A model generated the notes under the pieces. That model searched no databases. It saw only the letters and a program-made list of their open reading frames with translations, and was not told the origin of the DNA. Shown one piece after another: positions 8,385 through 14,020 of a stretch of 14,269 nucleotides of DNA; within the stretch, counting starts at the first letter, position 1, and the number at the start of each line of letters is the position of its first letter. The stretch is from NCBI GenBank assembly GCA_016200595.1, contig JACQEL010000555.1, positions 1 to 14,269 of the forward strand. The letters run 5' to 3'. Position numbers and translations under genes: made by a program. This stretch comes from Deltaproteobacteria bacterium. Lineage in GTDB: Bacteria; Desulfobacterota; Binatia; Bin18.

Positions 8385-8573
8385 ATGGGCAAGCTCGTTA
8401 TTTCAGATAAAGTCTACTGTTTCTGCAAAGCGATTGACATTGCCCGGCGGCAGCAGGGGAAGTCGCTGGAGTTGCGAACGGTGAGTTCGTCACCTGCAAG
8501 CAATGCAACGGAGTGTAATCCAGGAGCCGTTGCTATTTTGTTCCCCGGATTTCCATCCGGGCTACGGTGCTGA
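8385..8573 (+). pseudogene. Fragment resembling the C-terminal TPR end of the cyclase/ATPase family
   Basis: A short open frame of 62 codons contains VYCFCKAIDIARRQQGKSLELRTV, codons from about 8412 to 8483. This closely resembles EACFQHAIGTAREQKTKSLELRAT near the C-terminus of the large cyclase/ATPase protein encoded at 10113-13610 (codons near 13390-13460). After the shared KSLELR core the similarity stops and the frame runs into unrelated sequence and the hairpin at 8544-8561. It is most simply a leftover of a second, mostly deleted gene of the same family, or a copied fragment. It is not expected to make a functional protein. The ATG at 8385 has no clear ribosome binding site. Confidence 0.65.
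8544..8561. repeat. Short perfect hairpin
   Basis: Arms CCCGGAT (8544-8550) and ATCCGGG (8555-8561) enclose a 4-nt loop. The hairpin is followed by GCTAC, similar to the GGGCTACA that follows the hairpin of the 88-nt unit B, so it may be a remnant of a related repeat. There is no T-run, so terminator function is not supported. Confidence 0.45.
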
Positions 8574-8633
8574 TTCTGGAACGCACCTTTACAGATCGGC
8601 TGTGGAGTTCGACGGAGGGGTGTCTTCATTGAC

Positions 8634-8645
8634 AGCATATATGCT
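8634..8645. promoter_or_regulatory. 12-bp perfect palindrome upstream of the PIN/RHH pair (candidate operator)
   Basis: AGCATATATGCT is a perfect 12-bp palindrome lying 11 bases before the chosen start of the PIN gene. A TTGACA, identical to the bacterial -35 consensus, overlaps its left edge at 8629-8634, but no good -10 box stands at the proper distance, so the promoter itself is not resolved. Ribbon-helix-helix antitoxins autoregulate by binding short palindromes near their own start, so this is a reasonable operator candidate. That role is inferred from position and symmetry only. Confidence 0.4.
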
Positions 8646-8656
8646 ACCGTGCACCG

Positions 8657-9094
8657 GTGCGTCTCGTGCTTGATACCAACGTATTTGTCTCCGCCATTCT
8701 GAGTAAACAGGGGACAAGCCGAGCCGTGTTGCGACGCTGTCTGCAGGGAACGGATGAAGCGTTGATGGGGCAGGCGCTGTTTGCGGAGTACGAGTCACTA
8801 CTGGAGAGAACAGTCGTGTGGTCAAGGTCCCTCATCACCAAGCAAGAGCGCGAGACGCTGTGGCAGGCGTACTTAAGCGTTTGTCGATGGGTTCGTGTGT
8901 ATTATCTGTGGCGTCCGAACCTTCCTGATGAATCGGATAACCATCTGGTAGAGCTCGCAGTAGCTGGTGGTGCGGACTACCTCCTCACGTATAATGTCCG
9001 TGACTTTGCAAACCCAGAACTCCGCTTTCCCCACCTGAAGATCCGCACTCCATCACAATTCTTGAGAGAGGTACGCGAAAAATGTCAACCCTAA
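8657..9094 (+). CDS. PIN-domain putative toxin (COG1569-like)
   Basis: A 145-residue protein of the group of putative toxin-antitoxin toxins with a PIN ribonuclease fold. It begins MRLVLDTNVFVSAIL, giving the first acidic residue Asp6. Others that fit the metal site are Glu44 in LFAEYESLLE, Asp94 in DESDNHLVELAV and the TYNVRDF motif (Asn113, Asp116), so the active site looks intact. PIN toxins usually cleave RNA with Mg2+ or Mn2+. The GTG at 8657 is used as start; no good ribosome binding site precedes it, and the GTG at 8666 would shorten the protein by three residues. The stop overlaps the downstream antitoxin start by 13 bases, so the pair is co-translated. Here the toxin comes first, opposite to the usual VapBC order. 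Confidence 0.85.
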   Translation: MRLVLDTNVFVSAILSKQGTSRAVLRRCLQGTDEALMGQALFAEYESLLERTVVWSRSLITKQERETLWQAYLSVCRWVRVYYLWRPNLPDESDNHLVELAVAGGADYLLTYNVRDFANPELRFPHLKIRTPSQFLREVREKCQP

Positions 9095-9309
9095 CGATTC
9101 GCTTGCCAGCAGACAAACACGAGCGGCTCCGCGAGTTAGCCCGACAGCGGGGCATAAGCATTAACCGGTTGATGGACGAGTTATCAACGATCGCGTTAGT
9201 ACAACACGATGCGGAGATACGTTTCCGTGCGCTTGCGGCAAAGGGGTCTCCTCAATCCGGATTGCGTATCCTAGAGAAACTTGATCGGCTACACCGCAAG
9301 GCCAGCTAA
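9082..9309 (+). CDS. Ribbon-helix-helix antitoxin-like protein
   Basis: A 75-residue protein with an N-terminal ribbon-helix-helix pattern: the strand STLTIRLP, the helix ADKHERLRELARQRG and the second helix SINRLMDELS. This fold dimerises and binds DNA through the short strand (Thr/Arg side chains). Residues 45-75, with FRALAAKGSPQSGLRILEKL, are the likely toxin-binding tail. The ATG at 9082 lies inside the end of the PIN gene, and a GAGAGAGG 10 bases upstream can serve as ribosome binding site. The best reading is the antitoxin of the PIN protein before it, able to repress the pair's own promoter. Assignment is by size, fold and overlap; I do not recognise a named family. Confidence 0.82.
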   Translation: MSTLTIRLPADKHERLRELARQRGISINRLMDELSTIALVQHDAEIRFRALAAKGSPQSGLRILEKLDRLHRKAS

Positions 9310-9357
9310 ACCAGACGGCAGGAGATTCGTACACTCATGCACTTGAGCCTGAATGCC

Positions 9358-9422
9358 GTAGCGTGCGCTATGCGCACGAAAATAGTGGCGTACAGGGAAG
9401 ACGTGCGCACAGCGCACGCTAC
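9358..9422. repeat. Inverted repeat with two nested hairpins between the toxin-antitoxin pairs
   Basis: Two 21-base arms (9358-9378 and 9402-9422) are reverse complements with one mismatch and are separated by 23 bases. Each arm is itself nearly palindromic: GTGCGC..GCGCAC with a 3-nt loop in the left, CGTGCGC..GCGCACG in the right. The element can therefore form either one long hairpin or two small ones. No T-run follows. It resembles the other dispersed hairpin elements of this window and may insulate the two toxin-antitoxin pairs. Confidence 0.7.
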
Positions 9423-9486
9423 CCCGGGCTGGGCCGGGCGTTTCTGACTCTGTTCCCTGACGCGCTTTCCGTGGTATGAGAGAAAT

Positions 9487-9813
9487 ATGACGGAGAAAAA
9501 GACCATTTCTCAGGAGACCCTAGCCCAGATCATTCGCCGGATCGTCGAGGTGGCGAAGCCGGAGAAGATCATCCTGTTTGGCTCGGCAGCGCGAGGCGAG
9601 ATGGGACCCCACAGCGACGTGGATCTCCTGGTAATCAAGGCGGGCGCAAACCGCCTCGACCTGACCGGGCAGATCTACCACAATCTGCATGGCGTGCAGG
9701 CAGCGGTCGATATCGTGGTGGTTACGCCCGAGGATGTCGAGCGCTATCACAATAGCCACGCTTTGGTTATCGCACCTGCACTGAAGGACGGCAAGGTGGT
9801 CTATGCCGCCTGA
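9487..9813 (+). CDS. MNT-type nucleotidyltransferase (MntA-like antitoxin)
   Basis: A 108-residue minimal nucleotidyltransferase. The catalytic signature is complete: Gly32-Ser33, exactly ten residues, then Asp44-x-Asp46 (GSAARGEMGPHSDVDLLV), with a third acidic residue at Asp75 in AAVDIVVVT. In characterised HepT-MntA pairs this enzyme AMPylates and silences the HEPN RNase toxin; the GSX10DXD motif is the known hallmark. The ATG at 9487 follows a GAGAG at 5-9 bases. It overlaps the HEPN gene by 11 bases, the usual arrangement. Because the HEPN partner is damaged, this antitoxin may be an orphan or may act on another HEPN protein elsewhere in the genome. Confidence 0.88.
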   Translation: MTEKKTISQETLAQIIRRIVEVAKPEKIILFGSAARGEMGPHSDVDLLVIKAGANRLDLTGQIYHNLHGVQAAVDIVVVTPEDVERYHNSHALVIAPALKDGKVVYAA

Positions 9814-10045
9814 GCGTTTCCCCCCTGATGATCCCCGGGAGTGGCTGAATCGAGCGCGGAGTAATCTCTCGCGGGCGAAAGCAAAAACTCCTGACATCTA
9901 CCTGGAAGACTTATGTTTTGACGCTCAGCAAGCTGCCGAGAAGGCAATCAAAGCCGTACTACTCAAGCAAGGAGTCTCCTTCCCGCAGGCAGCAGTAACG
10001 AGCGCGGCAGTAGTAGTCCGTTGGGCAGAAGAGAGAATCCCATGA
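9803..10045 (+). CDS. HEPN-domain protein with apparent internal deletion (HepT-like, probably inactive)
   Basis: An 80-residue protein translated from an ATG overlapping the MNT gene. The first 60 residues are a normal HEPN start: DPREWLNRARSNLSRAKAK, then YLEDLCFDAQQAAEKAIKAV and LLKQGVSFPQ. The last 12 residues (VVVRWAEERIP) look like the final helix of the same family. Family members are about 120-130 residues, so about 45 residues between these parts are missing, including the region carrying the RX4-6H RNase motif; no such motif remains. The reading frame is kept. Near-identical 10-mers, GGCAGCAGTA (9988-9997) and GGCAGTAGTA (10006-10015), lie at the junction. It is probably a broken toxin, although a short HEPN fragment retaining MNT binding is possible. 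Confidence 0.75.
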   Translation: MPPERFPPDDPREWLNRARSNLSRAKAKTPDIYLEDLCFDAQQAAEKAIKAVLLKQGVSFPQAAVTSAAVVVRWAEERIP

Positions 10046-10112
10046 GCCCTTCTGAGAGCAATCGAAAGGAGTGAGTGGGAAGGCCGAAAAGGCTGTCAAA
10101 GGGAGATGGACC

Positions 10113-13100
10113 ATGCAGTGCCTACAGTGCCAGCATGAGAACAGTGCAGCGGCGAAGTTCTGCGAGGAGTGCGGAACCAGGCTGGTTCGGACTTGTCCTG
10201 GCTGTGGTCATGAGATGAGCCCGAGAGCCAAGTTTTGCCCCGCATGTGGCATTCCCCTTACCACCCACCCTCAATCCTCGGTTTCGAGTTCCACGTTTCA
10301 GGTTTCAAGTTCCCAGCCCCTAGCCCCTAGCACTCAGCCCCCAGACGCTAGCCCCCAGACGCTAGACGCTAGATTCGAAGGTGAGCGCCGACAGCTTACC
10401 GTCATGTTCTGTGATTTAGTTGGATCCACTGCCCTTTCCGCCCGACTCGACCCGGAAGAATTACGCGAGGTCGTCCGCACCTACCAGCAAATCAGCGCCG
10501 CAGTCACTGAACGCTTTGAGGGGCACATCGCGCAGTATCTCGGCGACGGCTTGCTGGTGTACTTCGGCTATCCGGTGGCGCACGAGGATGATGCCCAACG
10601 GGCGGTACGAGCGGGGTTGGAAATTGTCGAGACCATCAGGGGTCAGGGGTCGGGGGTCAGGGGCCAGGAAGGATGGCAAAACTTACCCCCCCGCTTCTCA
10701 CAACCGTTACAGGTGCGTATCGGCATTCACACCGGCCCTGTGGTCGTCGGTGAGATGGGCAGTGGGAGCCGGCGTGAGCAGTTGGCCTTGGGCGAGACGC
10801 CCAACATTGCGGCTCGCGTCCAGGGGACAGCCGCACCCGATACGGTGGTTATCAGCGCAGCCACCTATCGCCTAGTGGAGGGCTTGTTTGAGTGTGAAGA
10901 GCAGGGACGCCCAGAGCTGAAAGGCGTGTCGGCTCCGCTGACGCTCTATCGCGTGGTCAAGGCGGGGGACTCCCAGAGCCGGTTTGAGGTCGTAGTGCGG
11001 AAAGGCCTCACGCCCCTTGTGGGTCGAGACCATGAGTACGGCCTGTTGCACGAGCGCTGGGATCGGGTGAAAGACGGGGAAGGTCAAGTCGTGCTGCTCA
11101 GCGGAGAGCCGGGCATCGGGAAATCACGCCTGGTGGAGGCGCTCAAGGAAACCGTCGAACACGAGGGCGCAGGCTGTCTGGAGTTGCGCTGTTCGCCGTA
11201 TGCACAAAACAGTGCGCTCTATCCGGTGATTGAGCACGTACAGCGAGTGCTCGAATTTCGTGCGGACGATTCACCTGAGACCAAGCTAGAGAAGCTGCAG
11301 CGCACCCTCAGCTGCCATCCTTTCCCCCAGGTGGATACCCTGCCCCTGTTAGCCGCCCTACTCTCCCTACCCCATCCAGCAGGTTGTCCTCCGCTGTCGT
11401 TGAGCCCGCAGAAACAGAAAGAGAAGACCCAGGAAGCGCTGGTCGCCTGGCTGTGTGCCGAGGCCAAGCAACAGGCGGTGACCTATGCCTGGGAAGACCT
11501 GCATTGGGCCGACCCGTCTACCTTGGAATTGCTCACCCTCTTTCTCAACCAAGTACCCACGACGCGGCTGCTAGCCGTGCTCACCTATCGCCCCGAGTTT
11601 ACCCCACCGTGGGGGAGCCATTCCTATCTCAGTCAGCTGACGCTGAGTCGGCTCGGTCGCACCCAAGTGGAAGTGATGGTCGAGAAGGTCACAGGTGGCA
11701 AAGCCCTGCCGGTGGAAGTCGTGCGGCAAATCGCTAGCAAGACGGATGGGGTACCGCTGTTTGTCGAAGAACTGACGAAGATGGTCATAGAGTCCATAGA
11801 GTCCGTAGGGTCTATTGAGTCTGTAGAGTCCATAGGGTCTGGGGCACACGGCCGTGCGACCCTCCCGTTAGGGATTCCCGCCACGCTGCACGATGCCCTC
11901 ATGGCTCGCCTCGATCGCCTGGGACCAGCCAAAGAGATTGCCCAGGTGGGAGCCACACTCGGACGGGAATTCCCCTATCAGTTGCTCCAGGCCGTCTCCC
12001 CGCTCAATGAGGAAACCTTACAGAGAGGGCTGAAGCAAGTGGTGGAAGCGGAGCTGGTCTATCAGAGTGGCCTTCCACCCCAGGCACGTTATCTCTTCAA
12101 ACATGCGCTGATACAGGAGACCGCGTATCAGTCCTTGCTCAAGAGTCGGCGCCAACAACTGCATCGTCAGGTCGCGCAAGTGTTAGTGGAACAGTTTCCT
12201 GAGACCGTCGAGACTCAACCCGAGTTGGTCGCGCATCATTATACTGAAGCTGGACTGATCGCGCAGGCTATTCCGTATTGGCAGCAGGCTGGGCAGCACG
12301 CAGGCCAGCGCGGTGCCAATGCTGAAGCGGTCAGTCAGGTCGCCACAGGTCTCGAGCTACTGAAGACCTTGCCCGACACACCCGCACGCACCCAGCAAGA
12401 ACTCAGTTTGCAGATGAGCTTAGGCGCGTTGCGCATTGCGACTCATGGCTGGGCCTCGCCAGAGGTCGAAAACATTTACCGCCGCGCGCAGGAACTCTGT
12501 GAGCAGACAGGCGATACGGCGCAGGTCTTTCCTGTGCTCTGCAGCATGGTAGCCTATCATGCCATGCGGGCGGAGCACCAGAAAGCGCGCGCGCTGGCCG
12601 AGGAACTTTTCCGCGTCGCGCAAGAGGCCCAGGACCCAGACTTGCTCATCCAAGCGCACCATATACAAGGTCACACGTTGGAATGGATTGGCAAGTACCC
12701 AGAGGCACGCGCTCACCTGGAACAAGGCATCGCGCTCTATGCCCCCCAGCGGCACCGTGCTCACACCCTTCGCTATGGGCAGGACCCGGGAGTTGCCTGT
12801 CGGGTACACGCTACGCATGTCTTGTGGTTACTGGGCTATGCGGATCAGGCGCTCACGCGAGCCCAAGAGGCCTTGGCGCTGACCCAGGACCTTTCTCATG
12901 CCGTTAGTGTGGCACGTGGATTTTCCGTCATGGCTAACGTCCATCTATTCCGGCGGGAGTGGTCAGCCGCCCAAGAGCAAGGTGAGGCCGGTGTGGCCTT
13001 TGCAGGCGAGTTTGGCCTTCCGTACGCTGTTGCACAGATTTCTATCATGTTAGGCGCAGCGCTGGCTGGGCAAGGCCACTACGAAGAGGGGATTAGCAAA

Positions 13101-13610
13101 ATGCGGCAGGGTCTGGCTGCTCAGCGTGCCACCGGCGGGCAAGGCCTCTTGCAATTCTGGCTGGCGATGCAGCTTGAAGCGTATATCGCGGCAGGCCAGT
13201 TCGCAGAGGGCTGGACTGTGCTGGAAGAGGCCCTGACGATTCGCCCCACATACGGCGACCGCTATTGGGAGGAAGAAGTGTACCGGCTCAACGGCGAGCT
13301 CCTGCTCAAACAGTCCGAAGTCCGAGGTCCGGAGTCCGGAGTCCCCAACACCCAGCACCCAATACCTAGCCCCCAAGCCGAGGCGGAAGCCGAAGCCTGT
13401 TTTCAGCATGCGATAGGCACCGCTCGCGAACAGAAGACGAAGTCACTCGAACTCCGTGCCACCACCAGCCTCGCTCGTCTCTGGCAGCACCAAGGTAAAC
13501 GGGCAGAAGCGCACCAGCTGTTATTGGAGATCTACCACTGGTTCACCGAAGGGTTTGACACGCCGGATTTGCAAGAGGCAAAAGAGTTATTGCAAGAGTT
13601 GGCCTTGTGA
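10113..13610 (+). CDS. Double zinc ribbon - class III nucleotide cyclase - AAA/STAND ATPase - TPR protein
   Basis: A 1165-residue multidomain signalling protein. Residues 3-45 hold two zinc ribbons (Cys3, 6, 17, 20 and Cys28, 31, 42, 45). Residues about 90-280 are a class III cyclase domain with metal-binding Asp101 (FCDLVGST) and Asp145 (LGDGLLVYFG), 44 residues apart as in mammalian cyclases, and the transition-state pair Asn231/Arg235 (GETPNIAARVQ). Residues about 300-680 are an ATPase with Walker A GEPGIGKS (331-338) and a Walker-B-like EDLHWAD (461-467). From about 700 to the end it is helical and TPR-like. The order recalls soluble adenylyl cyclase, with one cyclase domain. The position that contacts purine as Lys is Gln141, so the product and even activity are uncertain. 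ATG 10113 (GGGAG 7 bases upstream) is preferred over GTG 10071 because the zinc ribbon starts there. No signal peptide is visible. Confidence 0.9.
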   Translation: MQCLQCQHENSAAAKFCEECGTRLVRTCPGCGHEMSPRAKFCPACGIPLTTHPQSSVSSSTFQVSSSQPLAPSTQPPDASPQTLDARFEGERRQLTVMFCDLVGSTALSARLDPEELREVVRTYQQISAAVTERFEGHIAQYLGDGLLVYFGYPVAHEDDAQRAVRAGLEIVETIRGQGSGVRGQEGWQNLPPRFSQPLQVRIGIHTGPVVVGEMGSGSRREQLALGETPNIAARVQGTAAPDTVVISAATYRLVEGLFECEEQGRPELKGVSAPLTLYRVVKAGDSQSRFEVVVRKGLTPLVGRDHEYGLLHERWDRVKDGEGQVVLLSGEPGIGKSRLVEALKETVEHEGAGCLELRCSPYAQNSALYPVIEHVQRVLEFRADDSPETKLEKLQRTLSCHPFPQVDTLPLLAALLSLPHPAGCPPLSLSPQKQKEKTQEALVAWLCAEAKQQAVTYAWEDLHWADPSTLELLTLFLNQVPTTRLLAVLTYRPEFTPPWGSHSYLSQLTLSRLGRTQVEVMVEKVTGGKALPVEVVRQIASKTDGVPLFVEELTKMVIESIESVGSIESVESIGSGAHGRATLPLGIPATLHDALMARLDRLGPAKEIAQVGATLGREFPYQLLQAVSPLNEETLQRGLKQVVEAELVYQSGLPPQARYLFKHALIQETAYQSLLKSRRQQLHRQVAQVLVEQFPETVETQPELVAHHYTEAGLIAQAIPYWQQAGQHAGQRGANAEAVSQVATGLELLKTLPDTPARTQQELSLQMSLGALRIATHGWASPEVENIYRRAQELCEQTGDTAQVFPVLCSMVAYHAMRAEHQKARALAEELFRVAQEAQDPDLLIQAHHIQGHTLEWIGKYPEARAHLEQGIALYAPQRHRAHTLRYGQDPGVACRVHATHVLWLLGYADQALTRAQEALALTQDLSHAVSVARGFSVMANVHLFRREWSAAQEQGEAGVAFAGEFGLPYAVAQISIMLGAALAGQGHYEEGISKMRQGLAAQRATGGQGLLQFWLAMQLEAYIAAGQFAEGWTVLEEALTIRPTYGDRYWEEEVYRLNGELLLKQSEVRGPESGVPNTQHPIPSPQAEAEAEACFQHAIGTAREQKTKSLELRATTSLARLWQHQGKRAEAHQLLLEIYHWFTEGFDTPDLQEAKELLQELAL
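10280..10377 (+). repeat. Array of 14 degenerate heptanucleotides inside the cyclase gene (array 1)
   Basis: Exactly 14 units of 7 bases run in one unbroken register from 10280 to 10377. Nearly all begin with a purine-G followed by a pyrimidine-rich centre, for example AGCCCCT, AGACGCT (three times) and GGTTTCA. The array is translated into the Ser/Pro/Gln-rich linker between the zinc ribbons and the cyclase domain (residues about 56-88), a place where extra sequence is tolerated. Confidence 0.85.
10638..10665 (-). repeat. Four heptanucleotides inside the cyclase domain (array 2)
   Basis: Four units in register (AGGGGTC twice, then GGGGGTC and AGGGGCC) are translated as the loop RGQGSGVRGQ just before the strand VRIGIHTGPVVVG. 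Read on the other strand the units become RRCCCCN, which fits the orientation-reversed form of array 1. The array falls in a surface loop of the cyclase fold, so it probably does not break it. Confidence 0.75.
11792..11836 (+). repeat. Five nonanucleotide repeats inside the ATPase domain (array 3)
   Basis: Five 9-base units, such as GTCCATAGA and GTCCGTAGG, run in register from 11792 to 11836; partial units flank them. They are translated as a tripeptide repeat of the form Ile/Val-Glu/Gly-Ser (SIESVGSIESVESIG), between VEELTKMV and the IPATLHDALMARLDRL helix. Because 9 is a multiple of 3, unit number can change without a frameshift, unlike in the 7-base arrays. Confidence 0.85.
13312..13374 (+). 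repeat. Array of 9 degenerate heptanucleotides near the 3' end of the cyclase gene (array 4)
   Basis: Nine units of 7 bases in one register cover exactly 63 bases, that is 21 codons, so the whole array is frame-neutral. The first five are AGTCCGA-like and the last four are AGCACCC-like. They are translated as a Pro/Ser/Glu-rich loop (SEVRGPESGVPNTQHPIPSP) between two TPR-like helices, just upstream of the C-terminal segment that is also found as a fragment near 8412-8483. Confidence 0.85.
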
Positions 13611-13652
13611 TAGAAAACAAATATGACCTCTCGGCTCGAAAGGATTGGCATC

Positions 13653-13826
13653 ATGCCAACTGGGAAATTAGCGGCTCGCGTTGCTGCCTTAGAAAATGAA
13701 GTTGCTCGCCTGAGAAGATCTCTTGAGAGCGAACGCGGTGGAGTGAAACCGTGGTGGGAGCAAATCGCCGGAACCTTTGCTCAGGATCATCTGTATAAAG
13801 AGGCGATGAGGCTGGGACAGCAGTAG
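13653..13826 (+). CDS. Small VapB-like antitoxin, possibly ended by a premature stop
   Basis: A 57-residue protein with a short N-terminal coiled-coil-like helix (KLAARVAALENEVARLRRSLE) and a C-terminal segment PWWEQIAGTFAQDHLYKEAMRLGQQ. This layout is typical of small antitoxins encoded just upstream of VapC-type PIN toxins, where the PWWE..GTF...P.Y.EAM.LG segment is expected to bind the toxin. The ATG at 13653 has AAAGGA 8 bases upstream and is preferred over the ATG at 13623. After the TAG at 13824 the same frame stays open for 18 more codons, to the TGA at 13881, and begins with Arg-Arg. Relatives as I remember them have a Tyr at the stop position, so a Tyr-to-stop change is plausible. 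A PIN gene remnant follows at 14021. Confidence 0.75.
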   Translation: MPTGKLAARVAALENEVARLRRSLESERGGVKPWWEQIAGTFAQDHLYKEAMRLGQQ

Positions 13827-13896
13827 AGACGTGCCCAAAGATCTTCAGCATCTATAGAAAAGTTACAGCAAGAGGTGGAGTGAAGAAAAGCTCTGA

Positions 13897-14000
13897 CTGT
13901 TTGTGTGCCACTGGCGGCTTGTCCGCCAGTGCGACCGGACAGCACGGGTAGCAAGCTACCCGTGGCACCCGAAAATCCACATCTTGGTGTGTTTTCCCTA
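13897..14000 (-). repeat. 104-nt two-hairpin dispersed repeat, copy 2 (inverted)
   Basis: This is the second copy of the element at 1071-1174, in opposite orientation and of identical length. Both hairpins are present: CACTGGCGG/CCGCCAGTG (13909-13917 and 13923-13931) and CACGGGTAG/CTACCCGTG (one of them at 13942-13950). The latter carries the compensated T-A pair. It sits between the antitoxin and the PIN toxin remnant, where such genes normally touch or overlap, so it appears to have inserted into, or replaced part of, that junction. Confidence 0.85.
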
Positions 14001-14020
14001 TAGGTTGTGTAGAGACAGCG

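Noticed and set aside
8629..8660. Full sigma-70 promoter upstream of the PIN gene
   Set aside because: TTGACA is perfect, but the region 16-18 bases downstream is GC-rich and has no -10-like hexamer; only the palindrome was annotated.
10071..10112. GTG at 10071 as the start of the cyclase gene
   Set aside because: The AAAGGA lies directly against the GTG with too little spacing, while the ATG at 10113 has GGGAG at a good distance and begins right at the first zinc-ribbon cysteine pair.
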